From positions 1 through 64,000 of the forward strand of contig NZ_JPRO01000002.1 of assembly GCF_000737785.1 (NCBI RefSeq): a DNA stretch of 64,000 bases. The letters run 5' to 3'. The position numbers and the translations under genes are program-made. Under the pieces are notes generated by a model that had not been told where the DNA came from, did not search any database, and saw only the letters and a program-made list of their open reading frames with translations. Below, piece by piece: positions 7,931 to 17,520 of the stretch (within the stretch, counting starts at the first letter, position 1; every line of letters begins with the position of its first letter). Source of the stretch: Chryseobacterium luteum (GTDB lineage Bacteria; Bacteroidota; Bacteroidia; Flavobacteriales; Weeksellaceae).

Positions 7931-10900
7931 TTATTGTTCAGATCCTTTTGCCCCAGGATTTCCTTTGTATTCAGGCAGAATATAATCCGCATCGGTTATT
8001 TCATAATTTTTAGGAATTACGTATGCAAAATAGTCAGAAATATCATAGGCTACACAATATAACTTCTGTGACTGATTTCCTCCTAAAATTACAACTTTAC
8101 CATTTTTTTTGCCTGCTACAAAACCTACATGCCCTCCGCCTGTTCTTGTTTTAACAGCAATAGCACCATATACCGGTTTTCCTAAATCTTTTCCTTCTGC
8201 CCATGTTGCCCACTTTAAAGCTCTTACAGCGTCATATCCTTTATCAGAGGTGACTCCTTCATACCCATAATGCTTCATAACCCAATTGATAAATGCAGCA
8301 CACCATGCTATATCTGTTTCATCTTTTGTTCCGGCTTTCATTTCACTTTCATATGGTGTTCCGTCAAAAAACTTTTGAATTTCTTTATTGGTTCCGGTTT
8401 CAACCAGGTTTCTGGCTTCTTCCTTCCACGCCAGTTCCATCCAGGGAGCTCTTCCTTCAAGGTTGGGTAATATACCTCCATCCTTGCAGACATTTTTATC
8501 ATACTTAAACCATGTTTTAAGATTAGAAAGGCCAGTTTTGCGATCATCCCATCCATTTGGTTTTACTTCTAATTTATGAGTGAGAGAATACCCGTTTAAT
8601 ACCTTGCATATTAAAAAATAATAACGTTCTTCATCTTCTTCCATTAATGCCGCAGTTTCATTTAATGTCTTTCCCAAAGCTTTGCTGAAGTACTCTCTTT
8701 TAAATTTCATAGCATCTTTTTCTGCCTGGGTGTAGTTTTTATGTGGATTTTCTTTCCATGTTGGTATTTTTTTATAGATAGACCAAAACCATCCGCCACT
8801 ATCTACAGCCAAATAAAGTTTGGTCGCAACTAATTCTGGATTATTTACAACATCCTCTGGAACTGTTTCATCATAATCCGCATAAGCAACAGGATCACTT
8901 CCGTCTCCGGTAAGCTGCTGAATTCCCCGTCCCTTATACCTATATCCACTTGAGTCATGATTGCTTGACTCTTCTCCTGCTGTCCTGAAAAAGCCGGTCT
9001 CAGAATATACATTAGCCAGGAATGCAATCTTTTGAATACACTTATTAATGGAATATTTACTAAACATGGCATTGAGCTCCATTGTTAAATCGGCAAAACT
9101 TTCACGGTCCATATTAGTGGAACTCCAAATTTCCTCTTTACCCCGCATGTGTTTAACTAAACTTCGAACCTCTGCTTCGGTGAATGCTCTGTCACAATAA
9201 CAAGTTTTTTGCTTTCTCACCTCCGCCATTTCCACCACTACCGGCATCACATCATTATCAATAGTTTCCGGGGTTTCTTTCTGGGAAACCTTCAGGCAGC
9301 CGGCTTCATAGAAGATAAACTGCTTTCTGAGTTCCAGCATTTCATCCTGGGTAAAAGGTGTTCCGTCCTGTTTATGGGCTTTAATTCCCAGCTTTTCCAT
9401 ATCTTCTGTTCGTACCAGATCAGCCGGAAGTGTATTATTTATGGTGACCTGAATTTTTTCAGCTTTCCAGATCTTTTTATTGGCATCGGCAGGATCTTTC
9501 AGTTGCCTTGAAACCTGTGCAATATAATAATCGAAGTTTTTAGGTGGGTTTTTCCATTCTTCTTTGGCGGTGAAAGAAACTTCTAACAGGCCGTCTTTAC
9601 CTGTTTTTTCTTCTTTGTAAGTCTCTTTGCTTTCGTGTGTATAGACGATGTGGTTTTGTTCGTTAAGGCCTTCCTTGGGAACTTCTTTGAAAACATCAAT
9701 TTTTAAGACTTCTTCAGTCATATTGACTGTGTGTGCCCAAATTTTATGGCTTTTTCCATAAAAAGTCTGTTCGCGCTGTATATCTTTTCCATTTTCTGTG
9801 GAAAACATGATGGAAACAATTTTCTGTTCAGAAGTAATGATAAGTTCTTCGTTTGAATCCAGAACTTCCAGATAGGTTGTAGCGGCATCTATGACCACGG
9901 GACGTGTTTCCCCGATGGAAATGCTCGCTGGAAGTACCACATCTGCTGAGGTGCCTGCCTGCAGTTCTATAGTAAATACCAGGCGGTATTTGGGCGTAGG
10001 GTTGTCTGCTGTTTTGGGAATCGCAGCATCCAGTTTTTTCTTATAATCTTCAGTGGTATTTATCAGGAAAGAAGCTTTGCCTTCGCTGTTAAGCGTTATG
10101 CTTTTTTCTTCCAGCATGTATTTGTCTTTTTCTTTGTAGAAGTCATCGCCTTCTCCTTTTACCCATACTTTTACCTTCAGGGTTTGATTCTGAAGACCGT
10201 CAATTTCCACGAAGCCGTAAGTATCTTCTCCAAAACCTGTTTCTGTACGTTTCACACCTGTTCCGTATGCCCAAAGCGCTCTTTTAATGGTGGGTTGGGA
10301 AACCTTTATTTTGGTGTCAGTTTTTTTATTATCCGTATGATCTCCTGTTAAATAAGCAGAAATGGTAAATTCCCCAAGCTCATTGAATGTAAGCGTTCCG
10401 TCTCCGTTGTCAGTAACGTTTTGTGGAACTTCTATTTTTATCGCTTCGTTTCCTGCCAGCGTTGCAATTCTTGCTGTAGCGGTGTATTTTACTTTTGTTC
10501 CTTTGGGAATGTTTCCTGCGGGAAGTGTAAACTTATCAATTACGTTTTTAATGATCTCAAAATGGAAAGTGTCTGATCCTGTAAATGCAGGCTGTTTTCC
10601 AGCTCCAAGCGGATTGGCATAGGCTTCCAGAACATATTTCCCCAGATATTCTCCGCTGGAGAGTTGTGCATCCTGGCTGAGAAAAGCATCTGCTCTTTTA
10701 TTGATCATGGCCGTTTTGAAAGAAGTTGAACTTTCAAACGCCGCTATTCTTCCTTTTCCTTCTTTTTTCAGATACCAGTGTACTGTTTTTCCGACGGCTG
10801 GAAGATAGACCACATTGAATTTGGAGGCCTGTACTTTAAGCATATCACCGGATCGGAGCAGTCCGGGTTCTCCGCTTACCCCCATCACTCCCAATGTATT

Positions 10901-12082
10901 TTCAATTTTGATCTCCACAGATTCGGGCTTGGGATCATTGGGGTCCGTAAATGCTTCCACGGTATATTTTCCGGCATTTTTAAAGCTAAGTGTTGCTGTA
11001 TTTCCCATTCTGCCTACACCGAGAATGTGAGGGGAGACGGTTCCGGAATGACTGTTGTACAGTACTGTCGTGCCCTGTTTTATCCGCCATTGTGCTGTAT
11101 TGGATAAAGGCATGAAGGTGTTTCCGTTCAGAATTTTCATCTGATCGGCACTGGTATTCAGCTTATATTCTACGGATACGGGAATTGGGATGTTGACCAG
11201 GGTAGAGGTTCCGGGAGTGACAATTTTTTTAACGAAATCTTTTACCACTTCAATGATGATTGCACAGTTTTTATCACCGGCTTTTTTGCCGTAAGCCTCG
11301 ATCCTGTATTTTCCTTCCGGAAGGCTGTCAAAAGTCTTGCTTAATGATTGGTTGAAAACACTTCCCAGGCCAATGAATGTTTTTACTTTGTCTTTAGTGT
11401 CTTCTCCTTTAAAAAGGGCCCATATAATCTTTGTGGCATCGCCTTTAAACTGGGCGTTCAGGGTAAGATTATCGGCTGAGAAAGGATTTAAAAAAGGAGT
11501 TAAAGGATTTTTTTGCAGCTGGACATAATAATAGGTTCCGGATGGTTTTGCAACAGGAATAGGGAGTGTCATTGAAATGGAATTCACTGATGTTGTAGCG
11601 GAAGATGCAGCTGATGTTTCCCATTGCGGCGAGGCATTGGCCACAGAGAATTCGTCTGCTTCTTTTACATCGATCTGCGAAACATTGTTGGCCTGTCCGG
11701 TCGTAGCAAACGCAATAGTTCCCGGAATACCATATCCCGGGCAGGTAGCTGTAGAAACATCCAGCAGTATTTTCATACTTTTGTTGAACTCTACATTTTC
11801 ATAATAATCTTTATACTTAAGGTTGCACTTTCCTTTGCAGGGATATGTTTTACCGTCTGAACCTTTGCAGTTACCGAAGCCGTTTCCTCCGCCGAAGCTT
11901 TCTGCTTTATCATCAAGATATGTTGCCACGGGCTTTCCCTGTGCAAAATATTTGTTTTTGCCGAGCTTTTTTTTCTGGCTTTTTACTTCCATCGGAACAG
12001 CTGTTCCTTTGGAGTTGTTGGCGACGGAACTGCTGCAGTATGCGGTAGCTCCTTCTACAATAATAAATCCTTTATTTGCCAT
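7931..12082 (-). CDS. PAAR-like (DUF4280) T6SS effector with GH19-like and TIGR02594/CHAP-like hydrolase domains
   Basis: The 1383-residue protein has several parts. Residues 1-135 form a PAAR-like DUF4280 domain: MANKGFIIVEGATAYCSSS and many Cys/Gly including CPGYGIPG, a tip that could cap VgrG. About 150-870 is a row of beta-rich Ig-like modules (motifs such as GKYRIEAYG, GKYTVEAFTD, GKYVLEAYANP, GEFTISAYL). About 955-1200 is a GH19/lysozyme-like domain, with SETGFF (likely catalytic Glu near 1027) and YRYKGRGIQQLTG near 1045-1057. About 1230-1370 is a TIGR02594/NlpC-CHAP-like domain with the nucleophile candidate in AWCAAFINW (Cys near 1259) and GGHVGFV (His near 1315). There is no signal peptide. 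Together this indicates a specialised T6SS effector cutting both glycan and peptide parts of peptidoglycan. The next gene encodes a lipoprotein. Confidence 0.85.
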   Translation of the reverse strand: MANKGFIIVEGATAYCSSSVANNSKGTAVPMEVKSQKKKLGKNKYFAQGKPVATYLDDKAESFGGGNGFGNCKGSDGKTYPCKGKCNLKYKDYYENVEFNKSMKILLDVSTATCPGYGIPGTIAFATTGQANNVSQIDVKEADEFSVANASPQWETSAASSATTSVNSISMTLPIPVAKPSGTYYYVQLQKNPLTPFLNPFSADNLTLNAQFKGDATKIIWALFKGEDTKDKVKTFIGLGSVFNQSLSKTFDSLPEGKYRIEAYGKKAGDKNCAIIIEVVKDFVKKIVTPGTSTLVNIPIPVSVEYKLNTSADQMKILNGNTFMPLSNTAQWRIKQGTTVLYNSHSGTVSPHILGVGRMGNTATLSFKNAGKYTVEAFTDPNDPKPESVEIKIENTLGVMGVSGEPGLLRSGDMLKVQASKFNVVYLPAVGKTVHWYLKKEGKGRIAAFESSTSFKTAMINKRADAFLSQDAQLSSGEYLGKYVLEAYANPLGAGKQPAFTGSDTFHFEIIKNVIDKFTLPAGNIPKGTKVKYTATARIATLAGNEAIKIEVPQNVTDNGDGTLTFNELGEFTISAYLTGDHTDNKKTDTKIKVSQPTIKRALWAYGTGVKRTETGFGEDTYGFVEIDGLQNQTLKVKVWVKGEGDDFYKEKDKYMLEEKSITLNSEGKASFLINTTEDYKKKLDAAIPKTADNPTPKYRLVFTIELQAGTSADVVLPASISIGETRPVVIDAATTYLEVLDSNEELIITSEQKIVSIMFSTENGKDIQREQTFYGKSHKIWAHTVNMTEEVLKIDVFKEVPKEGLNEQNHIVYTHESKETYKEEKTGKDGLLEVSFTAKEEWKNPPKNFDYYIAQVSRQLKDPADANKKIWKAEKIQVTINNTLPADLVRTEDMEKLGIKAHKQDGTPFTQDEMLELRKQFIFYEAGCLKVSQKETPETIDNDVMPVVVEMAEVRKQKTCYCDRAFTEAEVRSLVKHMRGKEEIWSSTNMDRESFADLTMELNAMFSKYSINKCIQKIAFLANVYSETGFFRTAGEESSNHDSSGYRYKGRGIQQLTGDGSDPVAYADYDETVPEDVVNNPELVATKLYLAVDSGGWFWSIYKKIPTWKENPHKNYTQAEKDAMKFKREYFSKALGKTLNETAALMEEDEERYYFLICKVLNGYSLTHKLEVKPNGWDDRKTGLSNLKTWFKYDKNVCKDGGILPNLEGRAPWMELAWKEEARNLVETGTNKEIQKFFDGTPYESEMKAGTKDETDIAWCAAFINWVMKHYGYEGVTSDKGYDAVRALKWATWAEGKDLGKPVYGAIAVKTRTGGGHVGFVAGKKNGKVVILGGNQSQKLYCVAYDISDYFAYVIPKNYEITDADYILPEYKGNPGAKGSEQ

Positions 12083-12099
12083 GTCAAGTGTTCATAAAG

Positions 12100-12894
12100 T
12101 TATATAATACTGCTTGTTTCCTGGTATACTATTTCGTCTCCGTCTGACAGGATAAAATCTGCTTTCTTTTTTGCATACTGCTTTTTCCGGGAGTTATATT
12201 GCATTTGTATGGTGAGTTCTGCTTTATATGGTCCGGCCTGACGTGAATATTTTTTGTTTATTTCTTCTTTGATAGTATCCGGCACTACGGTTTGCGAAGT
12301 GAAAAAAGCCTCAAAACCGTAATCTCTCTGTTCTGCTCTGATGATCCCGGAGCATTGTATATTTCCTGTTCCTTTAATATTCCATGTAATAGATTCCTGA
12401 TTTTCGCCTCCGTTGTCCACATAGGAAGGGGCAAAAAACAGAAGGTTCCAAAAAGGTTCTTTCAATTTATTTTTATAAAAAAGCTCTTCATCTTCGAAAG
12501 CTGCGAGATACTGGCTTCTGAATAGGTCACAGTTTGGGTATTTTTCGTGAATGCCTTCTGTTTTCTGTTTCCAGCTTTCTATATTTTTCTGATGATCTGT
12601 AGCATTTAAGAACACTCCTTTTTCATCTACTTTTATTTTTACCGGGTAAGAACTCTTTTCCAATTCGTGAAGGATTTCCATAAAGTTGTTTTCAGAAGGC
12701 AGGGGAGTATCTTCTATTTTCTCTATAAGCCAGTCCCTGGTTTGGTCTTCATTTTCAGTTTCCTGCAAGGTGACTCTACAGGATGAATGGAAGCCTTTGG
12801 TTTCACCGAACCGTACTTCCAGTGTGTTTTCCACCTGGTAAGTATGTACTTCTGATGAGTATTTCTGAAAAGGTTTTACCTGGTTTTCTTCCAT
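12100..12894 (-). CDS. Unknown cytoplasmic protein of the T6SS cargo island
   Basis: This is a 264-residue soluble protein with no signal peptide or membrane segment, starting MEENQVKPFQKYSSEVHTYQ. The N-terminal third is beta-rich (YQVENTLEVRF, CRVTLQETEN), the centre helical with FWNLLFFAPSYVD, and the C-terminal part a repeated-strand region (YKAELTIQMQYNSRKKQYAK). I recognise no family. It lies 17 nt before the PAAR-like effector gene, the position of chaperones or adaptors that load PAAR effectors on VgrG in other systems. That role is inferred from position alone; a structural component is equally possible. Confidence 0.6.
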   Translation of the reverse strand: MEENQVKPFQKYSSEVHTYQVENTLEVRFGETKGFHSSCRVTLQETENEDQTRDWLIEKIEDTPLPSENNFMEILHELEKSSYPVKIKVDEKGVFLNATDHQKNIESWKQKTEGIHEKYPNCDLFRSQYLAAFEDEELFYKNKLKEPFWNLLFFAPSYVDNGGENQESITWNIKGTGNIQCSGIIRAEQRDYGFEAFFTSQTVVPDTIKEEINKKYSRQAGPYKAELTIQMQYNSRKKQYAKKKADFILSDGDEIVYQETSSII

Positions 12895-12904
12895 ATCTGT
12901 TTTA

Positions 12905-13354
12905 TTATTTCACTTTATCAAATACTATTTTTCCGTCCTTGTAAATGACCAGATGTTCTTCAGGTTTTGCTCCCGGTGTATCAAACCATACTTTAACGAC
13001 CAGATTATCCTGATGGCCTTCAATCCCCCCGAATTCATTATCTCTGGCTGATTCCCGCATGTTTTTTTTGTAATTGCTGAAAAATGAATCTTCATAGAAT
13101 AAAATCATTTTTGCGTTTTTTATATCGTTCTTGTTTTGATCCAGATAATTTTGGATATCTAAGGCCAATTCTTCAGAAGTGTGATTACTGTAGCCGGAAA
13201 TCGTATAGTATTGAATTCCAAATTCCAATTGTGAATTAAATTCTTTATCTATTGGTTTTATATTGATGTTTTTCATTTTCAAATTGTTATAGATGAGGAT
13301 GCCGGCCACTACAGCCAGCGCAAGAATGATAATTATATAAATTTTTTTGCCCAT
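12905..13354 (-). CDS. Small single-pass membrane protein of the T6SS island
   Basis: This 149-residue protein has one N-terminal membrane segment (about residues 4-23, IYIIIILALAVVAGILIY) with no cleavage-site or lipobox sequence, so it is probably anchored with the C-terminal domain in the periplasm. The domain is mixed alpha/beta and ends EEHLVIYKDGKIVFDKVK. No family is recognised. It sits 13 nt after the DUF3289-like gene and 10 nt before the unknown 264-residue gene. An inner-membrane protein with a periplasmic domain next to a possible effector could be its immunity partner, but nothing in the sequence proves this. Confidence 0.6.
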   Translation of the reverse strand: MGKKIYIIIILALAVVAGILIYNNLKMKNINIKPIDKEFNSQLEFGIQYYTISGYSNHTSEELALDIQNYLDQNKNDIKNAKMILFYEDSFFSNYKKNMRESARDNEFGGIEGHQDNLVVKVWFDTPGAKPEEHLVIYKDGKIVFDKVK

Positions 13355-13367
13355 TGATCAGTCATTT

Positions 13368-14705
13368 TTAGAATGTCCCTTTGAATTCTCCTACAATATC
13401 TATTTTAGTAATGAACGGTTGATAGCCTCTGAAATGCTGTAAAACAAACCAGCTGTAAAATATATCCTTGTCATATTTTTGAATGTCCGGATAATCCAGC
13501 CCAAAATGATCGTAATAGATATATTCCAATCCCATCTCAAAACTGCGCCCATTTTTTTTGTACCGTGTTATATAAATCTGATAAGCCCAGACATCATTGA
13601 TTGTGATGCCCAGTCCACTGAATTTGTCGCTGAACTTAGGATTGTCCACCCCCCTGTCAACAAGGTCTTTGTATAAAACCCCGTTGGAAGAATCCGTGAT
13701 TTCCAGGTTTTGGATATCACCGTTGTTTTTGGTCAGATAAGATTGTATTACAGATTTTATTGACGAAATAAATGCTTGTGAGTTTTCATGCTGAATAACG
13801 GCATCCGTAAGGTCTTTATCTGAGAATTCACCTCCTGAATTGGCCTGCATTCTGTCAACCATTTTTTTTGCAACGGTTTCCACTTTGCCCTTTGAATACC
13901 ATTCAATTTCGCTCTTGAATATTTTAAACAGCTCATCACTGGATTTGTTGCAGAAGTCTTCTACTTTTTTTATCGTATAATCTGCATTATGGGTTGCATT
14001 GTCTGCTCTGGAAGTGGTATTGTACCAGCTGTCCTGTTTTTCTGTATTATAGTTTTCCGTATATAATTCTGCTTTGAGTTTATTAAATCCGGTTATATTC
14101 TCCGGGTAATCTCCATAAAGCATATCTACAGCCGTATCGTTACTGCTGATCTTTTTCCCATCTTTAATAATAATTTTTTTTCCTTTTCTCCTCGTGCCCT
14201 GAAGAACCAGCATAGGGAATGTAAGACCCTTTACGTTTACTTCCACACTTACCTTGTCGATCGGGCTTTTAAAATAAGCATAGGCACGCATATCATAGCA
14301 TGGCAGCTTCACCTGTATGGTCTGCGTACTGCCTTCAATGGAAGAATAATCAAAAAAGAAAGGGATAGAAGCTCCGTTGATCTTCAGTTGCCACAAAAGT
14401 TTTTTATACTCACTTTTTGTTGCAGACCTGTTAAATGTTGCTTTGAACCAGTGTTTTTCTCCTTCTTTGGGTTTGTCTATTTTTCCGCCATTGTCATCCA
14501 GTGGGCCTTCAACCTTGGTTACCAGTAAGGTATTATCTTTCTTGGCTTCATATTCATCCAGTTTTTTGCCACCATTTTTACCGTAGAAAGTATTTTCCTG
14601 TGGAGATTTAAAGTCAAGAGCACCTTTGGAAGCATCTTTCATGATCTGCTCTGCTTCCTTATAAGATTTGCCAAAAACATTCCGTATGATATTTCCGCCT
14701 TCCAT
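13368..14705 (-). CDS. Probable DUF3289-type T6SS effector
   Basis: The 445-residue protein starts MEGGNIIRNVFGKSYKEAEQ and has no signal peptide. Residues about 60-170 form a beta-rich region (HWFKATFNRS, LLWQLKINGASIPFFFDYSS) resembling the Ig-like modules of the 1383-residue effector. The C-terminal 150 residues (LGITINDVWAYQIYITRYKK, YDHFGLDYPDI, FYSWFVLQHFRGYQPFITKI) look like DUF3289, a domain of unknown function that I associate with secreted proteins; this match is from memory. Its place between vgrG and a small membrane protein suggests a second effector with its partner. The activity is unknown. Confidence 0.6.
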   Translation of the reverse strand: MEGGNIIRNVFGKSYKEAEQIMKDASKGALDFKSPQENTFYGKNGGKKLDEYEAKKDNTLLVTKVEGPLDDNGGKIDKPKEGEKHWFKATFNRSATKSEYKKLLWQLKINGASIPFFFDYSSIEGSTQTIQVKLPCYDMRAYAYFKSPIDKVSVEVNVKGLTFPMLVLQGTRRKGKKIIIKDGKKISSNDTAVDMLYGDYPENITGFNKLKAELYTENYNTEKQDSWYNTTSRADNATHNADYTIKKVEDFCNKSSDELFKIFKSEIEWYSKGKVETVAKKMVDRMQANSGGEFSDKDLTDAVIQHENSQAFISSIKSVIQSYLTKNNGDIQNLEITDSSNGVLYKDLVDRGVDNPKFSDKFSGLGITINDVWAYQIYITRYKKNGRSFEMGLEYIYYDHFGLDYPDIQKYDKDIFYSWFVLQHFRGYQPFITKIDIVGEFKGTF

Positions 14706-14858
14706 GCTGCTATAAAGTTTTTACATTGGTTATTTAATATATTTTCTGTTTCAAAGTCCGGAACTTTTACTCTACATAAAAAATGTTTTCAGTCAAAAGC
14801 ACCTTGGGAAGCTCTACATCGTTGCTATACAAGTTTTATATTATGTTCTTCTTTTGTA

Positions 14859-15410
14859 CTATAAATAATAGGCAAAAAATTCTCTAAAGACTGAATATAC
14901 ATCTCTAATTTCAAAATACTCAGGGCTGGAACTGGTTATATGATCAAAGTGACAGTTCCTGAATAATTTCTTAATACGGGTTTGATGATAATACTGAGAT
15001 ACTGAAACAATACTTTTATACTTTAAACTATCAGCTGCTTTTACAGAATTAATAACTGTTTTCTCAGTGGTATCTCCATAATTATCCGTAAGAATTTTTT
15101 CGGAAGGTATTTTATTTTCAATCAAATACTTTTTCATTTCATTTCCTTCCCAATACCCTTCTTTACCCAAGCCGCCACTTACCAGTATTTCTTTTACCTG
15201 CTTTTTTCCATATAGTCTGACGGCCTCATCCAGCCTGGCTTTCAATCTGGGAGATAATGTTCCGTCTTCATTAACTTTATTACCGAACACAACAGCTAAA
15301 TCAGTATTTTGTTGAGTATTGGTTAATCCATCATTTATTATATAAATTGAATGGATCATAAACCATAAGATTCCCGGTATAAAAAAGTATTTAAAAATAT
15401 TTTTAAACAT
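14859..15410 (-). CDS. DUF218 family (YdcF/SanA/ElyC-like) membrane protein
   Basis: The 183-residue protein has an N-terminal membrane segment (FFIPGILWFMIHSIYII) and then a DUF218 domain: DLAVVFGNKVNEDGTLSPRL, ARLDEAVRLYGKKQVKEILV, SGGLGKEGYWEGNEMKKYL, DNYGDTTEKTVINS and SVSQYYHQTRIKKLF. The E. coli relatives SanA and ElyC affect the envelope permeability barrier and peptidoglycan precursor metabolism. The gene lies 14 nt after vgrG and 153 nt before the DUF3289-like gene, all on the minus strand. This is an odd neighbour for T6SS genes. It could be an envelope protein co-opted as a protective factor or an unrelated insertion. The family assignment is firm and the role is not. Confidence 0.8.
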   Translation of the reverse strand: MFKNIFKYFFIPGILWFMIHSIYIINDGLTNTQQNTDLAVVFGNKVNEDGTLSPRLKARLDEAVRLYGKKQVKEILVSGGLGKEGYWEGNEMKKYLIENKIPSEKILTDNYGDTTEKTVINSVKAADSLKYKSIVSVSQYYHQTRIKKLFRNCHFDHITSSSPEYFEIRDVYSVFREFFAYYL

Positions 15411-15424
15411 ATATTGGTATATTC

Positions 15425-17341
15425 TTACTGCATTTTTACCTGTTTGCCACTATTGATATTGACTTCCTTGGCACTTTCTACATTAATCGCATCCTTTGTA
15501 CTGATGTATGAGCCGGCTTCCATGTTTTCTGTAATATTTTTTGCCTTGGAGCTTCTGCCCATTTCTGCAGTTTCAATAATATTGCTTGCTGTCAGATTAT
15601 AATCATCGTTTGCCGTTTCGGTAATGTCTTCGCCAGCCATGATATTAACGTTTCTCTGTGCAGAAGCTATAATATTGCGCCCTGCGTTGATCTGTACATT
15701 TTCTCCTGCAGTGAATGTCATATTCTTTGGAGCATTTACGGTAATATTTCCTTTGCCATCCATCAAATATGTATTGCCGCTCGGATCTTCTATGAAAATA
15801 CTTCCTTCCTGGTCATTAAATATAATTTTATTACCGCTTCTGGTCTGGATTGATTTAATATGATTGTTCAGTCCGCCTCCCAAAGCTACCTGACCATGAA
15901 ACATTCCGCCCATTGCGAAAGGAAAATCAGGATGATCATATTCAAAACCTACCATAACCTGATCCCCGACTTCAGGAATAGCTACAAACCCCCTGTTCTG
16001 GGTAATGGCGTCTGTTCCACCGGCATCAGGGCTCATCATTCTTATAAAATGAGTCGTATCGGGATTCCGCTGCCAGTCAAACTGTACCTGTATCCTTCCC
16101 TGATTCATAGGGTCTGTGTTTGAAATGACCGTTGCTATTTGGGGTTGTGCACTGGGAATGATAAAATCCGGTTTAGGCATAAACCCGGTCCCTTCGGCCA
16201 CTGCCTCGAAACTTCCGGTATAATATCCTCTTGCATTTACTTCATGAATAACTTCTGTAATGGTCACCTTTGTAAAATAAGAGGTTTCGCTCGTATCAGG
16301 CTTGCGCATTTCAATATCTGCGCAGCATCCCGGATAAAGAAACGGTACCGTGGTATTTCCTGAAACTGTAAAAACTTCTACAGCTGCACTTCCTGCCGCA
16401 CTTTTCTGTGAATCATTAACATCCATGAACATGTTGGGGTTAACCGGAGCAGGGGAGAGCGAACGGGTTTTGAAGATATTGTTATTCAGTTCATAGGCTT
16501 TGGCCGGAATTTCTCCCAAGTGCCTGATATTATTTTCAGAGCCTTGCATTTTAGTGTGGCTGCTGCTGCTGTATCCAAAAAATTCAGGTTTTGTGTGTAC
16601 TGCTTTCAGTTCTACCTGTACATCGCTTACATTGCTGCCGTAAATAAGGCGGACCGCTTTTTCAGATGGTGGAAGTTTTCCGAAGTGGAGGATCTCACCG
16701 TCATAATAAAACTGTTCACCATAGGCTTCTGCAGTTCTTGCGAGAAAATTGTAATGCGTTTCGTTGTATTGTGAGCTGTAATTGATATAGCTTTTATTCT
16801 GGGGATCCACCCTAAAGTCGAATTTCGAAGAACCTAATGCTTCTTTAATGATCTTGTCCGCAATAATTCCCGTATTGACTGCCTGGGTGCCTCCAAAACT
16901 TTGTGTATGGGGAGCAGAATCCATCAGGATCGTAGGGCTCTCGCCTTTCAGCACAATATTGCCTAGGCTCATTTTTTCCTGGCTGAATGCCGCTTTGGTA
17001 ATAACCCCGACAAAAGTTCTTTCAGGACTTTCATCTTCGTAATCTTTGTATTTAAAAACTACGGTGATCCGTTTTCCTAAGAACTGGCGGGCTTGCTCAA
17101 GATTATGATTCTGAGCGGCTCCCAAAGAGTCATGAGCAAGGGTAAGCTCGAAATGGTGATGCCGTCTTGCACTCTGCTGTAACCGGAAATGTTTAAAATG
17201 ATTGACGGATTTCCCTTCTATCACAATATCCAGTTTTACCACACGATTGATCCCGGGAATATGGTTCACAGAGATCTTATCTGCATTAGCAGGCGCTTTA
17301 TAGTGATTGGGACGGAATGAAAAATTGCTGCTTTCTTCCAT
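15425..17341 (-). CDS. vgrG: Type VI secretion spike protein VgrG (TssI)
   Basis: This 638-residue protein has VgrG architecture. About residues 15-380 are a gp27-like base (HFRLQQSARRHHHFELTLAH, QYNETHYNFLARTAEAYGEQ, FYYDGEILHFG). About 395-500 are the gp5 OB-fold region (ATVISNTDPMNQGRIQVQFD, FIRMMSPDAGG, GFVAIPEVGDQVMVGFEY). The C-terminus is a beta-helix needle of short repeats (NITVNAPKNMTFTAGENVQI, NAGRNIIASAQRNVNIMAGE). It has no effector extension, so cargo must attach through PAAR-like or other proteins, as encoded downstream. It forms the trimeric tip of the contractile secretion needle. No sheath or baseplate genes are in the window, so it probably serves an apparatus encoded elsewhere. 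Confidence 0.92.
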   Translation of the reverse strand: MEESSNFSFRPNHYKAPANADKISVNHIPGINRVVKLDIVIEGKSVNHFKHFRLQQSARRHHHFELTLAHDSLGAAQNHNLEQARQFLGKRITVVFKYKDYEDESPERTFVGVITKAAFSQEKMSLGNIVLKGESPTILMDSAPHTQSFGGTQAVNTGIIADKIIKEALGSSKFDFRVDPQNKSYINYSSQYNETHYNFLARTAEAYGEQFYYDGEILHFGKLPPSEKAVRLIYGSNVSDVQVELKAVHTKPEFFGYSSSSHTKMQGSENNIRHLGEIPAKAYELNNNIFKTRSLSPAPVNPNMFMDVNDSQKSAAGSAAVEVFTVSGNTTVPFLYPGCCADIEMRKPDTSETSYFTKVTITEVIHEVNARGYYTGSFEAVAEGTGFMPKPDFIIPSAQPQIATVISNTDPMNQGRIQVQFDWQRNPDTTHFIRMMSPDAGGTDAITQNRGFVAIPEVGDQVMVGFEYDHPDFPFAMGGMFHGQVALGGGLNNHIKSIQTRSGNKIIFNDQEGSIFIEDPSGNTYLMDGKGNITVNAPKNMTFTAGENVQINAGRNIIASAQRNVNIMAGEDITETANDDYNLTASNIIETAEMGRSSKAKNITENMEAGSYISTKDAINVESAKEVNINSGKQVKMQ

Positions 17342-17520
17342 GATTATTGATGTTTTGGTGTCAACTAAAAACCGGATAATATAATCCTATATCATCTGTC
17401 TCTATTTTTGATAGACAATTAATAAAAACAGCCAATACAGCCAAAAAAGACAGAACAGCATCCCTCACGTTGGGTTTTACCATCCTGTCTGCTGTTTTTC
17501 TTGCTGTAGGAATTACATTT

